Assembly (NCBI GenBank): GCA_030063045.1
Contig: JAQSEB010000086.1
Coordinates: forward strand, 1,262,501 to 1,326,500
DNA: 64,000 nucleotides
Reading direction: 5' to 3'
Origin: Pratylenchus scribneri
Lineage: Eukaryota > Nematoda > Chromadorea > Rhabditida > Pratylenchidae
Shown here: one piece after another, positions 32,243 through 45,828 of the stretch
How positions within the stretch are numbered: position 1 is the first letter of the stretch
Layout of the letters: every line of letters begins with the position of its first letter
The notes under the pieces: generated by a model
The model's input: only the letters and a program-made list of their open reading frames with translations
What the model was told of the DNA's origin: nothing
Database searches by the model: none
Program-made: the position numbers and the translations under genes

Positions 32243-34280
32243 ATGCACATTACTGAACTTCCTCCAGAATTATTGGTTTGTGTTTGTGCTAATTTTCATT
32301 TAATGCTTATTTTGGATTTTAGGCTCGAATTTTTTCAAATATCGAAGATTTCTCTCAAAAAATTGCACTGGAACAAGTTTACGAGGATTTGCGTTGGCAT
32401 CAAGCAATTTCCTTGGATTGGAAGGCAACCAAAACATGCAGAAAGCCATTGGTTTGTAAATTTTTATACCAATGGGTTGATTTACATTTTATAGGTTGAC
32501 TCTGAAACCCTCGGCCTTGTGTTGAATCGATGTGGAGAATGGTTGAATGAATTATGGCTTCAAAATATGCAAATTGGTGAGAATTTGGTCACACAAATGG
32601 CAAATCGAATGCAACGTTTAAAACATTTGAAATTATCCGAATGCCAATTGGATGGGCCCGCAGTGAATTCAATTGCCAATTCATCATTTGGCCAGCAACT
32701 TTGTTCATTCATTCTCGATGAAACGGTTTTTAATTCCAATTCAAAAATTAATTCATTGTTAATTTTTAAAGGATTATCACCCAAATATGCGCAGATTGAT
32801 TGAGAATGACTCGTCCAAATTGGAACATTTAAGCCTGTATTTCATCAGCGATATTTCTGACAGAACATTGCCAACAAAATTGCCAAACAATTTGAAGTCT
32901 TTCTCCCTGCTATACAATACTGATGAATTTTATGGGGATTTAACAATGCTTATAATGAATATGGCAAGAGATTGCAAGAGTTTGAAAATTCTTCATTTGG
33001 AACATGAATTACTTGATTCAGCGATGATTGAGGCTATCGGAAATATTAAAAGGTATAAAAATGGAAACAAAAAAATAAAAAAGTTTATTCAGTTTGGTTT
33101 ATCTCAATTTGGCCTTAAACTTCAGTCCGGCAATAATACATAGTGAAACTAGATTGAGAAATGCCATCTGCAATGGATTGCCAAATTTAAAAGCACTCAA
33201 AATTGAAGGATGTTGTTCAAAGGTTAATTTTTAATTTAATTAATCTTTGGGAATTTTACTTAAATGAATTTAAAATATGGAGTGAAAATTATTTGGCTCA
33301 AAAAATATGAAAAAAAACGAAAACTGTCAGATTTTGGTAGCCATTTTTGGTCATCATAAATTTTGACAATTTTCAATCTTTCAACTCATTTCATTCAGGG
33401 GGGTTATGAAATGATATAAACTAGTTTAATTAATCTGAAAAAAATTGATTTATTAAGCAAAATGCTATAAAAAAATTCATTAATCCAAAAATAAATTTAA
33501 TAATTAATCCAAGGAAACTCTGTCAACCATCTGTCATGCCCATCCCGATTTGGTCTATCTCAATGTGTACGCTCGAAATGTATTCCAAATCCCGGATTCC
33601 CTCAATTCTTTGACTATTCAATTTCCTTGGACAGTAGTGGATGGTCCATTTATTCCCGATGAGATATTATTCAAATTCAACCAACAAAACAAATCGATTC
33701 AGGTTTAATAAAGTGTTATAAATTTGGATAATACAAATTAATTTCAGCATTTGGAAATTCACGAACGCAGTCTTCCCTCTTCCTCCAATTTCATCGAAAA
33801 ACTGCTTGGCCAATTTCCAGTAAGTTTTCATAATTTTCAACCTTATTTCATTGATCAATTTCCGCAGGATTTAAAATCACTTCATTGCGAAATGCCTATT
33901 AATAACTCAAATGCCTATCTTACTTCATTTTTACCATTAATTAAAAAGCATTTGACAAATGGAAGGAAAATCACAATTTATTTTCATCAAGGTAATAAAA
34001 TATATTAAAATTAAAATAAATTTTATTAATTTATTTATGTAGATGATGATGATGTTCATTACTATAAATATATTTTACCCGACGATTTGGCACAGATTGA
34101 AGTTGGTTGGAGTCCAAAAATGTGTAATGGAAAATGTGAAAATTTCGTACTGAAGAAATTGATCAAGGAAGCCATCGACGGAGGGAACAACCCGTAAGAA
34201 ATTTTGGGGATAAAAATGGGAAAATAATTCTTTATTCATTTTTGCACAGATCATTTTTGGATGATTGGTGGAAGGAATAG
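32243..34280 (+). CDS. F-box / leucine-rich-repeat-like protein, copy 1 (456 aa)
   Basis: Probable substrate-recruiting subunit of an SCF ubiquitin ligase. Exons: 32243-32275, 32323-32451, 32495-32725, 32772-33052, 33093-33222, 33514-33702, 33748-33819, 33868-33991, 34043-34193, 34250-34280 (stop TAG); all phases agree. Residues about 4-50 resemble an F-box (ELPPELLARIFSNIEDF ... RWHQAISLDW). The rest has irregular leucine-rich repeats: LKHLKLSECQLDG, LEHLSLYF, LKILHLEHE, LVYLNLAL, LKALKIEGC, LKSLHC. The C-terminus includes an acidic DDDD stretch and ends FLDDWWKE. A close tandem copy begins 268 bases downstream. I do not recognise an orthologue; nematodes have large expanded F-box families, so this is assigned by motif layout only. 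Introns are mostly 40-50 bases. Confidence 0.75.
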
Positions 34281-34547
34281 AACGAACAAATTGAAGAAAT
34301 AAAATTGAGATTTATTGGACAAAAACAAGATGAATAATTTATTTGTTTTATTTATTGTCATTTATTATTTGTTTATGGTTAGCCGTCAATTGCGTTTGAT
34401 TAAATCAATTTGGACAAAAAAATTATTGAATAACTTTATTTGAATATCGAATAATCGAACGAATTAATTTATTTTATTTATTTAAATATTTATTTTATTC
34501 GTCAATTCAATCAATTTTATTTATTTTAAAGCAAAAACAACCACAAA

Positions 34548-36396
34548 ATGAATATCAACGATGTGCTTCCACCGGAATTATTGGTTTGTACTAATTTTCA
34601 TTTAATGTTTATTTTGTATTTTTAGGCTATGATATTTTCCAAAATCGACGATTTCTCTGATAAAGTTCGATTGGAACGAGTTTGCGAGCATTGGCGTCAA
34701 ACAGTTTCCTTGGATTGGAAGACAACCAAAATTTGTCCAGTGCCATTGGTTTGTTAATTTTTATAAAACATTTTTGACATCAAAATAAGTTTTATTTTAC
34801 AGAATGACATTTCCCTCGACCCTGTATTGAATCGATGGGGCGAATGGTTGGAGGAATTATGGCTTCGCGGAATTGGTATCAATGAGAATTTGGTCAACCT
34901 GGCAAGGCGAATGAAACAATTAAAACATCTGAAATTAACCTTTTGTGAATTGGACGGGCCCGCAGTGAATTCAATTGCCGATTTAATTTGACCGGCAACT
35001 TTATTCTTTTATTCTCGATGAAACGGTTTATGATTCCAATTCAAAAATGAATTAATTTTTAAAAGGACTATCATCCAAATATGCGCAGATTTATTGAGAA
35101 TGAATCCTCCAAATTGGAACATTTACAAATTGAGCTTAATTGCTGCCATTATTCTGCCGGAACATTGCCAACAAAATTACCAAGCAATTTGAAGTCTTTT
35201 TCACTGTACGACCCATCTGACGGAAGTTTATCAATTCCCATATTGAATGCCGCAAAAGATTGCAAGAATTTGAAACTCCTTCATCTTGAGATTAACATGT
35301 TCGGCACACTCACACCAAATGCGATCTTGGCCATTGGAAATATTCAAAGGTAATTAAAAATGTAACGTCTAAATTGGAATCATTTATTCAGTTTGGTTTA
35401 TCTCAATTTCTACTTCTCTTCAATAGAAAATGAAACTACATTTAAAAATATCATCTGTGGATTGCCAAATTTAAAAGCACTCAATATTGGCGGATATTGT
35501 TCAACAGAGGTAAATTAAATAAATATATTAGATTGTTTTCTATTTTTTTAAATTAGTTACATACCAATTTTATACTTTTAATTTAAATTTAAACAAAATT
35601 CCATAATGAATAAATAAAACTCTGATTAATAATTCATTTAAGGAAATGATCTCAAATATCTGCCGAGCCCGTCCTGATTTGGTTCACCTCAATGTGTCCA
35701 CTCGAAATGCTTTCCAAATTCCGGATTCCCTCAATTCTTTGACTCTTCGAATTCCCTCAGCAGTGGATGCTAGTCAATTTCTTCCTCAGCTATTATTTGA
35801 ACAACCAAATAAATCAATTCAGGTATAAATTTTCATAAATGGATAATATTTACAAACTAATTTAGCATTTGGACATTCGTTGGCTCGTTCTTCCTTCCTC
35901 CTCGAATCTCATCGAAAAACTGCTTGGCCAATTTCCAGTAAGTTTTCATTAATTTTTAGTGATATTTCACTGTCAAATTCCAGAATTTAAAATCAATTAA
36001 TTGCAAAGTGCCTGCCTCAAATGCCGATCTTACTTCATTTTTTTCTTTGATTGAAAAGAATTTGGCAAATGGAAGGAAAATTACAATTTATTTGCACTGC
36101 TTTCAAGGTAATCAATATTTTAAAATTTGAATAAACTTATTAATTTATTTATTTAGATGATGATGACAACCTTTATCACAAATATATTTTGCCCGATGAT
36201 TTGCCAAAGATTGAAGCTGGTTGGAGGCCAAAAATGCGCGAAGCGAAATGTGCAAATTTGGTGTTGAAGAAATTGATCAAAGAAGCGATCGACGGAGGGA
36301 ACAACCCGTAAGAAATTTGGGGAGCAATGAAAGGGGTAAAATAATTCTTTATTCAGATCATTTTTGGATTATTGGTGGATGGAATGGAACGAATAA
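34548..36396 (+). pseudogene. F-box / LRR-like protein, tandem copy 2, with a frameshift in exon 3
   Basis: Tandem duplicate of the preceding F-box/LRR gene with the same ten-exon plan: 34548-34583, 34626-34748, 34803-35025, 35066-35349, 35392-35509, 35643-35822, 35866-35937, 35984-36107, 36157-36307, 36357-36396. It starts MNINDVLPPELLAMIFSKIDDF. In exon 3, after NSIAD, the frame hits TGA at 34989-34991. Compared with copy 1 there is a net loss of 2 bases at about 34980-34987; restoring that phase makes the rest readable to the final TAA. All splice sites downstream are intact and the protein is clearly related but diverged (for example LNFYFSS against LNLALNF). So either the gene decayed recently or the deletion is an assembly error. 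As it stands it could express only about 114 residues (the F-box and first repeats). Confidence 0.65.
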
Positions 36397-37109
36397 ATTG
36401 ACAAAATCAAGATGAATATTTTATTTATTATCATATGATGTTATGGATGGTTCGCCGAATAAATATAAATTGAAGAAAAAATAATCGGCCAAAATCACTT
36501 GTTAGAATTTATTTATTAATTTATTATCGAAAAAATTTTGAATAAATCACTTACCTATAACTATAATCAAATAATTGAACGAATTTAAATTTATTTATAT
36601 TTATTTATTTTATTTTTCAAACTCATAATTTAATTGTTTTAAATTTTCCGGTTAAAACTTTCCGGAAAGAAGGCGGAATTAATTCTTTCCGGTTAAAACT
36701 TTCCGGAAAGAAGGCGGAATTAATTCTTTCCGGTTAAAACTTTCCGGAAAGAAGGCGGAATTAATTCTTTCCGGTTAAAACTTTCCGGAAAATAATCATT
36801 ACCCATGCACTAAAATATGGTAAATGATGATAAATGCATAATTAACACCCTTGAAACCCCAAATACTTTCTGAAAAAATTTTGGGTCCTCAATTCATAAG
36901 GAGTACCCAATAATCAAGCTGGTTTTCATTGAAAATCTCCCATTTAAAAACATTTTATCCAAATCGGTTAGTTTTCACTAGTTTATAGAAGGATTAAACC
37001 CATAACTAATGTTTATGATTTACAGTTTTTATTTGCTGCAGTAATTTAATTAAAAAATATCAAATAATTTACAGAGCAATAAAAGAACCTAAATAAATAA
37101 TCAGCGAAT
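36397..37109. other. Spacer between F-box copy 2 and TDP2
   Basis: AT-rich, no gene seen. It contains the small TTCCGGAA array at 36650-36795; the remainder up to the TDP2 ATG is presumed promoter. Confidence 0.6.
36650..36795. repeat. TTCCGGAA minisatellite array 4
   Basis: Nearly identical units of about 42 bases: TTTCCGGTTAAAACTTTCCGG followed by AAAGAAGGCGGAATTAATTC, about 3.5 copies. Confidence 0.9.
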
Positions 37110-40100
37110 ATGGCAAACAACAATAATGATAATGATGCACCGCAGGATGAACTGGAGCAGGCAATCCAACAATTGGCCGAAATCACCGGCGTGGATGAGG
37201 CATTCGCACATTTTATGCTTCAAGAAAATGACTACGATTTAAATGTTTGTGATGGAAAATTAATTAATAACTCAATCAAAATTCACGAGATTATAATGGT
37301 TTAATTGTTTATCCTAAACCCATAAACCTTAAACTCAGTCGAGAATCTGGTCAATACGCATCGTTTGATTATATTTTGGCTTTGGGTTTAACCAATTCTG
37401 ACTTATAGTTTTAAACCATTAAACCAAAATGGGTTAAAACCGTTTAATACCATTTAATTGTTGACCAAACCATGACAAATTGTATTCCATACAATGCGTC
37501 TTGACCAGATCTATCCAATTTTGGTATATATGGTTTGTGATTGTAAGAAAAATCCTCCTTGAACCATTAATTTCGATAATTAATCGATAATTTCAATCAG
37601 TAAAATGAATTACTTCTCAAAGTTTTACTTAAAATTCACATTTTTTCAGCGAGCTTTGACCAACTTTTTCAACGAACAACAAATTGAACAGCAACAAAAC
37701 AACAAATCAGTGTTTGGTGATGAAAGCAGCATCCAAAATGACCAAAGCGGGGTGGAGCCGACCGCCGAGTTGAACGAGGATGGAGGAATGGGTGAGGCAG
37801 CAGACGGCGACGACAAAGACAACAAAAATGACCAATCTGGATCGGGCATTGAGGAACCGGAAAAGAAAAGGTTTGCATTAAATTCAAATAAAAAAGTTAA
37901 GGTCTCATTTCACAAATAGGGCATAAAATTAAAGCTTAATTTTAGCTTTTGCAGTAAAGGGCTAGGATAGAGCTGGCTTAAAGCTATGGTTTATGTAGAT
38001 TTTATCAAAAAATTTTTGACCTGAAGATTGGACTTCAATTTGAGGGAAGTTATTTTTTCGGACTTGTTAGTATTTTTATGTACTTTTGTACATTCCTTAG
38101 TACATTTCTAGGTCAAAAAAAATTTTTTTTTGAAAATTTTTGACCCGAAGAGGGGACCCTTCACTCCACAAAATTTAGGTCTCGGGTTCGAATCCGCTCC
38201 GAGGACAATAATTTTTTTTCGGGTTTTATTCGGCATTTTTAGGCATTTTTGCATTATACTTAAACTAAATAGTTTTGGCCAAATAAAATAATTCAAACAA
38301 AAAAACCAAATTCAATTTTCACAGATTGCGACCATCTGCGTCACAAAATGATGAGGAAGAATTCCCTGAAGAGTTGGTCCTTTTCTCCTGGAACATTGAT
38401 GGATTGGACGACGTCAATCGCACTAAACGCTTCACTGCCGTCCTCTACCTCATTGCCAAGGTCAATCCGGAAGTGGTTTTTCTGCAGGAAATGATCCCAA
38501 ATTTGATGGCCCAACTCAAAGAATTGGTTTGATTTTCGGTTTAAAAAAATTAAACATTTACTTTAGATGGCACCAATGTATAATATTTTCGTCCAAGAAC
38601 CGAACATTGGATATTTTTGCGTCACATTGGTCAGCAAGGTTCGTAAATTGAACAACTAGAACCGATCAAATTTTAAAAAGATTTAAGCGGTTCAGTGGTT
38701 TATTCTTTATTCTAGGCTCATAAACCTTATACCCAATCGATTGATACCGTCAAGACGCATCATTTGATTATATTTTGGTTTGGGTTTAACCAATTCTAGT
38801 TTGGCTTTGAACCATTAAACCAAAATGGGTTTAAACCGTTTAATACCCTTTAATTGTTGACTAAACCAAAATGGGTTTAAACCGTTTAATACCCTTTAAT
38901 TGTTGGCTAAACCATTCACAAATTATATAACATTCAATGCGTCTTGACCAGCTTTATCCCAATTTTGGGTATATGGTTTGAGAATGTAGGGCAAACCCCC
39001 TGAACTTGAACCGCTAAAATCTTTTGGCCATTATCAAAAATTAATAATATTTATTTGCCTTTTTAGAACATCAAAATAATCAATAATCAATCGATTGCAT
39101 ATGCCAATACAAGCATGGGCCGTGGAATGCTCGTCGTTGAGGTTTAATCAATGTCTGATCTTTAATTAATTCAATTTAATAGGCCAAATGGCAACGACTG
39201 AATTTGAAGTTGTTGAACACTCATTTGGAATCGATGAAGGACTATGAAAAGGCAAGGCAACAACAATTCTCCCAGTGCATTGAACGGCTCATCTTCATGA
39301 CGGCCTACAATCCGGCGGATACACTTGCAATTTTTGGTACGTCCAAAAGGTTTTTTATTGACAAAAAATGAATGGTATTTAAATTTAAATAATTTGTCGA
39401 GAAATGAGTACTTAAGACCAAATAGATTATCAGTGGTTTAAGGGTTTACCTACCGTTCAAAAACCATATACCCAAAATTGGATAGAGCTGCTGGTCAAGA
39501 CGCATTGAATGGTATATAAATTGTCATTGTTTGGTCAACAATTAAAGGGTATCAAACGGTTTAAACCAATTTTGGTTTGGTCAACAATTAAAGGGTATCA
39601 AACGGTTTAAACCAATTTAGGTTTGGTCAACAATTAAAGGGTATTAAACGGTTTAAACCAATTTAGGTTTGGTCAACAATTAAAGGGTATTAAACGGTTT
39701 AAACCAATTTAGGTTTGGTCAACAATTAAAGGGTATTAAACGGTTTAAACCAATTTAGGTTTGGTCAACAATTAAAGGGTATTAAACGGTTTAAACCAAT
39801 TTAGGTTTGGTCAACAATTAAAGGGTATTAAATGGTTTATATCAATTTTGGTTTAATGGTTCAAAACTAAATTAGGGTTGGTTAAAACCAACCCAAAACA
39901 AAATCAAACGATGCGTCTTGACAAGATCTATCGATTGGGTTGGATAAAAGGTACCTGGGTCTGCGATAAATCTTTTTTAAAACAGTTTATGACCCTTAAA
40001 ATATGGTATCGAATTGTTTTTTACTAAAATTTTTTCACTAATTTCCATTAATTCAAATTAATTACTCCTTTATTTCTTTTCCAGGCGGCGATTTGAACAT

Positions 40101-41159
40101 TCGAGACAAAGAGATTTGCCCACTTCCATTGGCCGTAAAAGATGCTTGGATGGCGGCCGGCTCGCCCGAACAATTTCGTTTCACCTGGGATATGCTCCGA
40201 AATGACAATTATGCGGAACGACTCAACGGTGCCAAGCCCCGATGCCGTTTTGATCGAATCTACTTCGCCGGGCCCGCCTGCCAGAGTGTGCACTTCCAAT
40301 TGGAGGGAATGTCACGGATTAAAGGTTTTATTAAAATTTAAAAAAGTCACAGGGTCAACTTAACGCCGTTTAAAATATCTCATCAAAGACTGAACCAATT
40401 TTGATGATTTTAGTATCAAATTATAGACCAGAGTTTTGGCTATCCAATGATATTAATATTATTTAAATTGGTTCAGAAATGACAAAGTTATGACCAAAAA
40501 ACCATTTAAAATTACTTTTGCTACGGATTAACGAAATTTTCAATGGTTTTTTGGCCATAACTTCATCAATTCTGAACCAATTTAGATAAAATTAATTTCA
40601 TTGGATAGCCAAAAGTCTGCTCTTTAATTTGATACTAAAATTATCAAAATTGGTTCAGAATTAATGGTGGTATGACCAAAAAACCATCAAAAATGACCGA
40701 TATTGTGGATTGGCGAAATTTCCAGTGGTTTTTTGGCTATAACTCCAATAATTCTGAACCAATTTAAATAAAATCAATATCTCTAGATAGCCAAAAGTCT
40801 ACTCTTTAATTTGATACCAAAATCACTAAAATTGGTTCGGACCTTGATGAGTTATTATAAACGGTGTCAAATCGCGAGGCTTATATTCTTGAAAAATTAA
40901 TTATTTTATTTTTTTTCAGGTGCCAATTGCTTTCCCAGTGATCATTTTGCCATTGTTTGCCGTTTTGCATTGAACAAGTTGAGAAGAATTTTAAAATAAA
41001 CAAATAAATCAATTTGTTAGGAATAAAACCACCGAGGACAATGATGAAGAAAAAGAAGAAGAAGAGAATATCGAAGGGAAGGAAGAATTTGATCAATTTG
41101 GTGCCGAAACTTTATTCGAGGGAGAGGGCAAAGAAGAAGAGGAAGAGGAAAAAGCATAA
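37110..41159 (+). CDS. Tyrosyl-DNA phosphodiesterase 2 (TDP2), 431 aa
   Basis: Nuclear enzyme that removes trapped topoisomerase II from DNA 5' ends by cleaving the 5'-phosphotyrosyl bond, using magnesium. Exons: 37110-37244, 37650-37870, 38325-38526, 38567-38638, 39067-39141, 39183-39336, 40085-40324, 40920-40977, 41021-41159. Residues about 10-55 form a UBA-like domain (ITGVDEAFAHFMLQENDYDLN, the last part joining RALTNFF), then an acidic linker, then the exonuclease-endonuclease-phosphatase fold with the four TDP2 motifs: SWNIDG (N142), FLQE (E174), GGDLN (D289, N291) and PSDH (D374, H375). TWDM and CRFDRIYF are also family marks. The last intron is only 43 bases; splicing it adds an acidic E/K-rich tail, while reading through ends at KLRRILK. 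Introns 1, 4 and 6 hold MITE copies and intron 7 holds a palindromic element. Confidence 0.93.
37290..37575. repeat. Family A MITE copy in TDP2 intron 1
   Basis: ATTATAATGGTTTAATTG at the left, ACAATGCGTCTTGACCAGATC and CCTCCTTGAACCATTAAT at the right. Confidence 0.75.
38105..38262. repeat. tRNA-related (SINE-like) repeat in TDP2 intron 2
   Basis: Contains a pol III B-box-like GGTTCGAATCC preceded by AAATTTAGGTCTCG. Matching pieces in the other orientation lie at 60115-60155 and 60425-60470. No complete tRNA fold is visible, so this looks like a tRNA-derived repeat, not a tRNA gene. Confidence 0.45.
38690..39040. repeat. Family A MITE copy in TDP2 intron 4
   Basis: Contains CCCAATCGATTGATACCG, two tandem core units and CATTCAATGCGTCTTGACC. 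Confidence 0.75.
39425..40000. repeat. Family A MITE copy with internal tandem expansion, in TDP2 intron 6
   Basis: The core TTTGGTCAACAATTAAAGGG plus TATTAAACGGTTTAAACCAA is repeated about seven times, period 46 bases (for example starts 39541 and 39587). Confidence 0.85.
40348..40880. repeat. Family B palindromic element in TDP2 intron 7
   Basis: GGTCAACTTAACGCCGTTTAA at the left is mirrored by AAACGGTGTCAAATCGCGAG at the right. The interior shows an extra inverted block, so this copy may be a fusion of two. Confidence 0.75.
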
Positions 41160-41273
41160 ATTAGTAATTGATGATTGGAAATTTTGAGTTTAAAATAAAT
41201 TATTTCACTTTCTGATTTCATTTTTTTGAAATTTTTTGACACCCGATTATTATTTTTGCCGGTCAGCAGATAA

Positions 41274-41649
<376 letters not shown>

Positions 41650-42456
41650 ACAAATGGAAGAAGAATGGCCAAAAGTGATGTGATGATGAATTGAATATAG
41701 GCTGCAAATTTGTGTGTACCTTCCTCCTCCTTTTTGACATAGATGACAAAATTTCCTTCCCCCCAAAATCTTTTGTTTTTTCTTTTATCAAAACCGGTCA
41801 TATTTTTCTCTCTTCTCCACCACATAAAAATGTTTCATTTATGATAAATCGATTTTTAATTGCTTTGACTTTGTTGACATTTTGATTTAATCAATATTAT
41901 ATCGAAAATTATTTTTTATTTGTTAATGGCTTATTAATTAGTTATGGAAAAATACTAATTAATAAAAAAATGCCAAATCACTAGGTCGAGAGTCCCGACT
42001 TGAGATTGAGGTTAGGAAGGCGAATTTTTATCCTACATTTGTTGAAGTAAAATTTTTGGCAGAATGCTTATTTTTGGGTTTTGGGTTTACAGAGAAAAGG
42101 AGCAAAAATAACCAAATAATGATGATTTCGGATTTAGTTAAAAGCATAATTTAATGAATGAATAAACTGGTAAAAATTAATGCTTAAAACGGCTTTTTTC
42201 GATGAAACGCGCAAACGCAAAAATAAACCACTTAAACCCCGACAATCTATAATAAAATCAATGCTTCTCAACGAGCTCAATCGAAAGATATAAGGTTTAT
42301 AAAGTCTAAGATCAAATATTAAAAAGTTAGTAAGCTTTCTTCATTGGCAAAGAAACCGGATCTCTCAAAATAAACAAAAAAATGAGTAAAATAAGCATTT
42401 ATTATTATTATATTTAGAGAATTAATTAAATTATTGCAATAATTTTGGATAAAAAT
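41650..42456. other. Spacer between the Rieske fragment and prefoldin 2
   Basis: AT-rich, no gene recognised; the right part is the presumed prefoldin promoter. Confidence 0.6.
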
Positions 42457-44719
42457 ATGGCAACAACTCCAGCTGCCCCATCATCATCGTCCTCATCTAC
42501 CCCGGCAGTGGTCAGCGAGAAGGAACAACAACAAATCATAAATGGCTTTCAAGAAGTTTGAATTAATTTTTTATATTTTAAATTAATTTTTTTTATCTTT
42601 AAGTTGCGTGAGAAGCAGCAAAAAGCATTGCAGGAAATATCCAAGCTGCAAACTGAATGCCGAGAACATTCGTAAATTTTTAATTAATTTAAAACAAATT
42701 CAATGGTTCTTTCCGGAACAATCGGAACAAAAAACAAATCTTTCCGGAACAACCGGAATGAAACACAAATCTTTCCGGAAAGAAGAAACACATTTCTTTC
42801 CAATGAAACACAAATCTTTCCGGAGCGAAACACAAATTCTTTCCGGAATAAAACCACAAATTCTTTCCGGTTAGTTTTTTTCCGGATGAAACACAAATTC
42901 TTTCCGGTTAGTTTTTTCCGGAATGAAACACAAATTCTTTCCGGTTAGTTTATCGGATGAAACACAAATTCTTTCCGGTTAGTTTTTTTCCGGATGAAAC
43001 ACAAATTCTTTCCGGAATGAAACACAAATTCTTTCCGGTTAGTTTTTTTCCGGATGAAACACAAATTCTTTCCGGAACGAAACACAAATTCTTTCCGGAA
43101 TAAAACACAAATTCTTTCCGGTTAGTTTTTTTCCGGATGAAACACAAATTCTTTCCGGTTAGTTTTTTCCGGAATGAAACACAAATTCTTTCCGTTTAGT
43201 TTATCGGATGAAACACAAATTCTTTCCGGTTAGTTTTTTTCCGGATGAAACACAAATTCTTTCCGGAATGAAACACAAATTCTTTCCGGTTAGTTTTTTT
43301 CCGGATGAAACACATTTTTCTTTCCGGTTAGCTTTTTCCGGAATGAAACACATTTTTCTTTCCAGTTAGTTCTTTCCGGAATAAAAAAAACACAAATTTT
43401 CGAGAAACACAAATCTTTCAGGAATAAAAACATTTTCCCTAAATAAATTTTATAAATTTCAGAACAGTTTTGAAAACAATCCAAACGCTGGATCCAAGCC
43501 GAAAATGCTTCCGACAAGTTGGTGACACTTTGATTGAATTCACGGCCGAAGAGTTGGTCATTATTTTGGAGGAAACAGTGAAAAAGGTTTTCTTTTATAA
43601 ATTATTAAAATTTAAATTTGATCCAATATTTTACATTGTTTTGTCAGATCTCAGATTGGTAAATAGTTTATCACTGTTCAGTAGAACTAAATATATAATA
43701 ATTTAAGATAAATTATGTGTATGTAATTAATTAGGTAAATATCCATTAGGCTTTAATGCTATTTCGTCCTAAAATCTAGAACTCACAAATGCCGAAATCT
43801 TGAATTTTTAAAAAGCCAAAAACTTGAGTTTTAAGAAAGTCAAAACTAGGGTTTCGCCGGAACCAAGATTTGACCGGAACTGGAAGACCGAAACCGGAAC
43901 TCAATTTTTAATCTGAAACCAGAACCCCAAAAAGGCCGGAACTTCCAGCCACCGTGCCACCGGAACTTTCCGGCAAAACCCTAGTCCAAAATCTTGATTT
44001 TTAAAAAGACAAAACTTTGAGTTTTAAGAATGTCAAAAGTCGAAATCTTGAGTTTTAAGAAATATAACTCGGCAAGAGGGGACCGTCCCCCCCCCCCCCC
44101 CCCCTCCCCACACAACGCAGCAATCAAGGGATTTTTACTGGACGGGAACCACGTACCAAGCAGGGGGAGGAAGGAAAAAATGAAAAATTTTTCGAAAAAA
44201 TTAGACAAATTTTCGCTGCGCGGCCATTTTTAGGTGAAATTTTGCCCTGCGGGGTTGTCTTGGCTCTAAATTTTCGCCTGCGGCACAAAAGATCTGAAAT
44301 AGGGACTACTCATGAAAGATTAGGGTGGAATTCCCCCCACCACCAACCACGCAGCCAATGATGTCCCCCCTCCCCCTCCCCCCCCCCCCCCCCCCCGTTG
44401 CCCAACTATGTTAAGAAAGCAAAAACCTTGAAATAATGATTTGAAAAATGCAAAAATTGTGAATAATTCTAATCAATCAATAATTCACTTTTTTTCCATT
44501 CCACAGTTCAAACAACGCATTGAGGAATTGGAACAACAAGTTGTCAAAATTGGCGAAGAGATCAATGCCTACAAAGAAACACACAACATCCGGCTGCTCA
44601 GCAACAAAGAGGCAATGGAGCTGCAGAAGAAGCAAACATTGGCACAAATTAGCAAGCTGGAATTGGGCAATGGCACCGGTGGTGGAGGTGGCCCTCCGGC
44701 AAAATCCGCAAAGACCTAA
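42457..44719 (+). CDS. Prefoldin subunit 2, 167 aa
   Basis: Beta-type subunit of the hexameric cytosolic prefoldin chaperone, which passes unfolded actin and tubulin to CCT. Exons: 42457-42555, 42604-42671, 43463-43586, 44507-44719. The order is family-typical: an A/S/T-rich start, a first coiled coil (EQQQIINGFQE, LREKQQKALQEISKLQ), the central TLDPSRKCFRQVGDTLIE hairpin that marks subunit 2, a second coiled coil (FKQRIEELEQQVVKIGEEI), the HNIRLL element, and a G-rich tail. Length is slightly above the usual 145-155. Intron 2 is almost wholly a TTCCGGAA minisatellite; intron 3 contains two long C tracts. A probable polyadenylation signal AATAAA lies near 44911. Confidence 0.93.
42705..43400. 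repeat. TTCCGGAA minisatellite array 5, in prefoldin intron 2
   Basis: Units such as GAAACACAAATTCTTTCCGG joined by TTAGTTTTTTCCGGAT; these are the reverse complement of the arrays at 4318 and 51250, so the same sequence family is present in both orientations. Confidence 0.9.
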
Positions 44720-45828
44720 ATGACATCACCCTAAAATGCGTTTTGCTGGCTTTATCCAACCAAAATCAATCGAATGAACGTGTCCGGCTTTGCTTTTTTT
44801 TTTGCCAGATTTAATAACACACAAATATTCAAATCTCTTGTCCTTTTTTTATGCTTTGTTGACTTTTATTTTTTATTTAAACAATGATGGAAATTTAAAT
44901 GATTTTACACAATAAAATATTGATTGATTGATTGATTGAAAATATTTTAATAATTAGGGAAAGGATTTATAAAATTTCATATTAATTCCATAAAATAGTC
45001 CAGAATCCGCTCTTTCATTTGTTATCAGAAATATACAATTTGACAAACTAATTCCCGAATTATGGCCCAAAAATGCGATCCCCATCCAAAAGGTACCCTT
45101 AGAGAAGCCATCGATGTTTATTGCTCATTAATTTCCAAAATTCTATTTAAACGGAAACGATTTATAGAAATTTATAGCCTAGAATCTGCCCTTTAATTTG
45201 ATATAAAATTTGTTTAGTTTGGCTAATTTATTAATGAATTATGGCCCAAAAACTGGATTGCTTTCTTGTCAATGTTCTTTGCTCTTTAATTCGGTCACAT
45301 ATTTAAAAAAATTGGAAATAATTTGTTGATAAAATTGTTTAGAAATTGCATTTTAGTTAAATTGATAAAAAAAAATTATTTAATTTGGCCAATTTATTCC
45401 CGAATATGGCCCAAAAATAGGATTGCTTTCAATTAGATATTGTCAATTGTTCTATGCTCATTAAATTGGCCTAATTATTAGTGAATCAGAAAAATATTTA
45501 TATAATTTTATAGCCTAGAATCAGTCCATTAATTTGATAAAAAAATTATTTAATTTGGCCAATTTATTCCAGAGTTATGGCCAAAAAAATTGTATTGCTT
45601 TCAATTAGGATATTATCGATGTTCCTTGCTCATTAATTTAAAAAATTCTAATTAAATGAAAAGATTAGTATATCATTTTATAGCCTAGAATTTGCTCTTT
45701 AAATTGGTTTAAAATTTATTTAATTTGGCCAATTTCTTCCCGAGATATGGCCCAAAAATGCCAATGCCCTCACATTCTTCCTTTCTCCCCTTCATTCTTA
45801 AATAAAAGAAATTAAATTCACTGTACAG

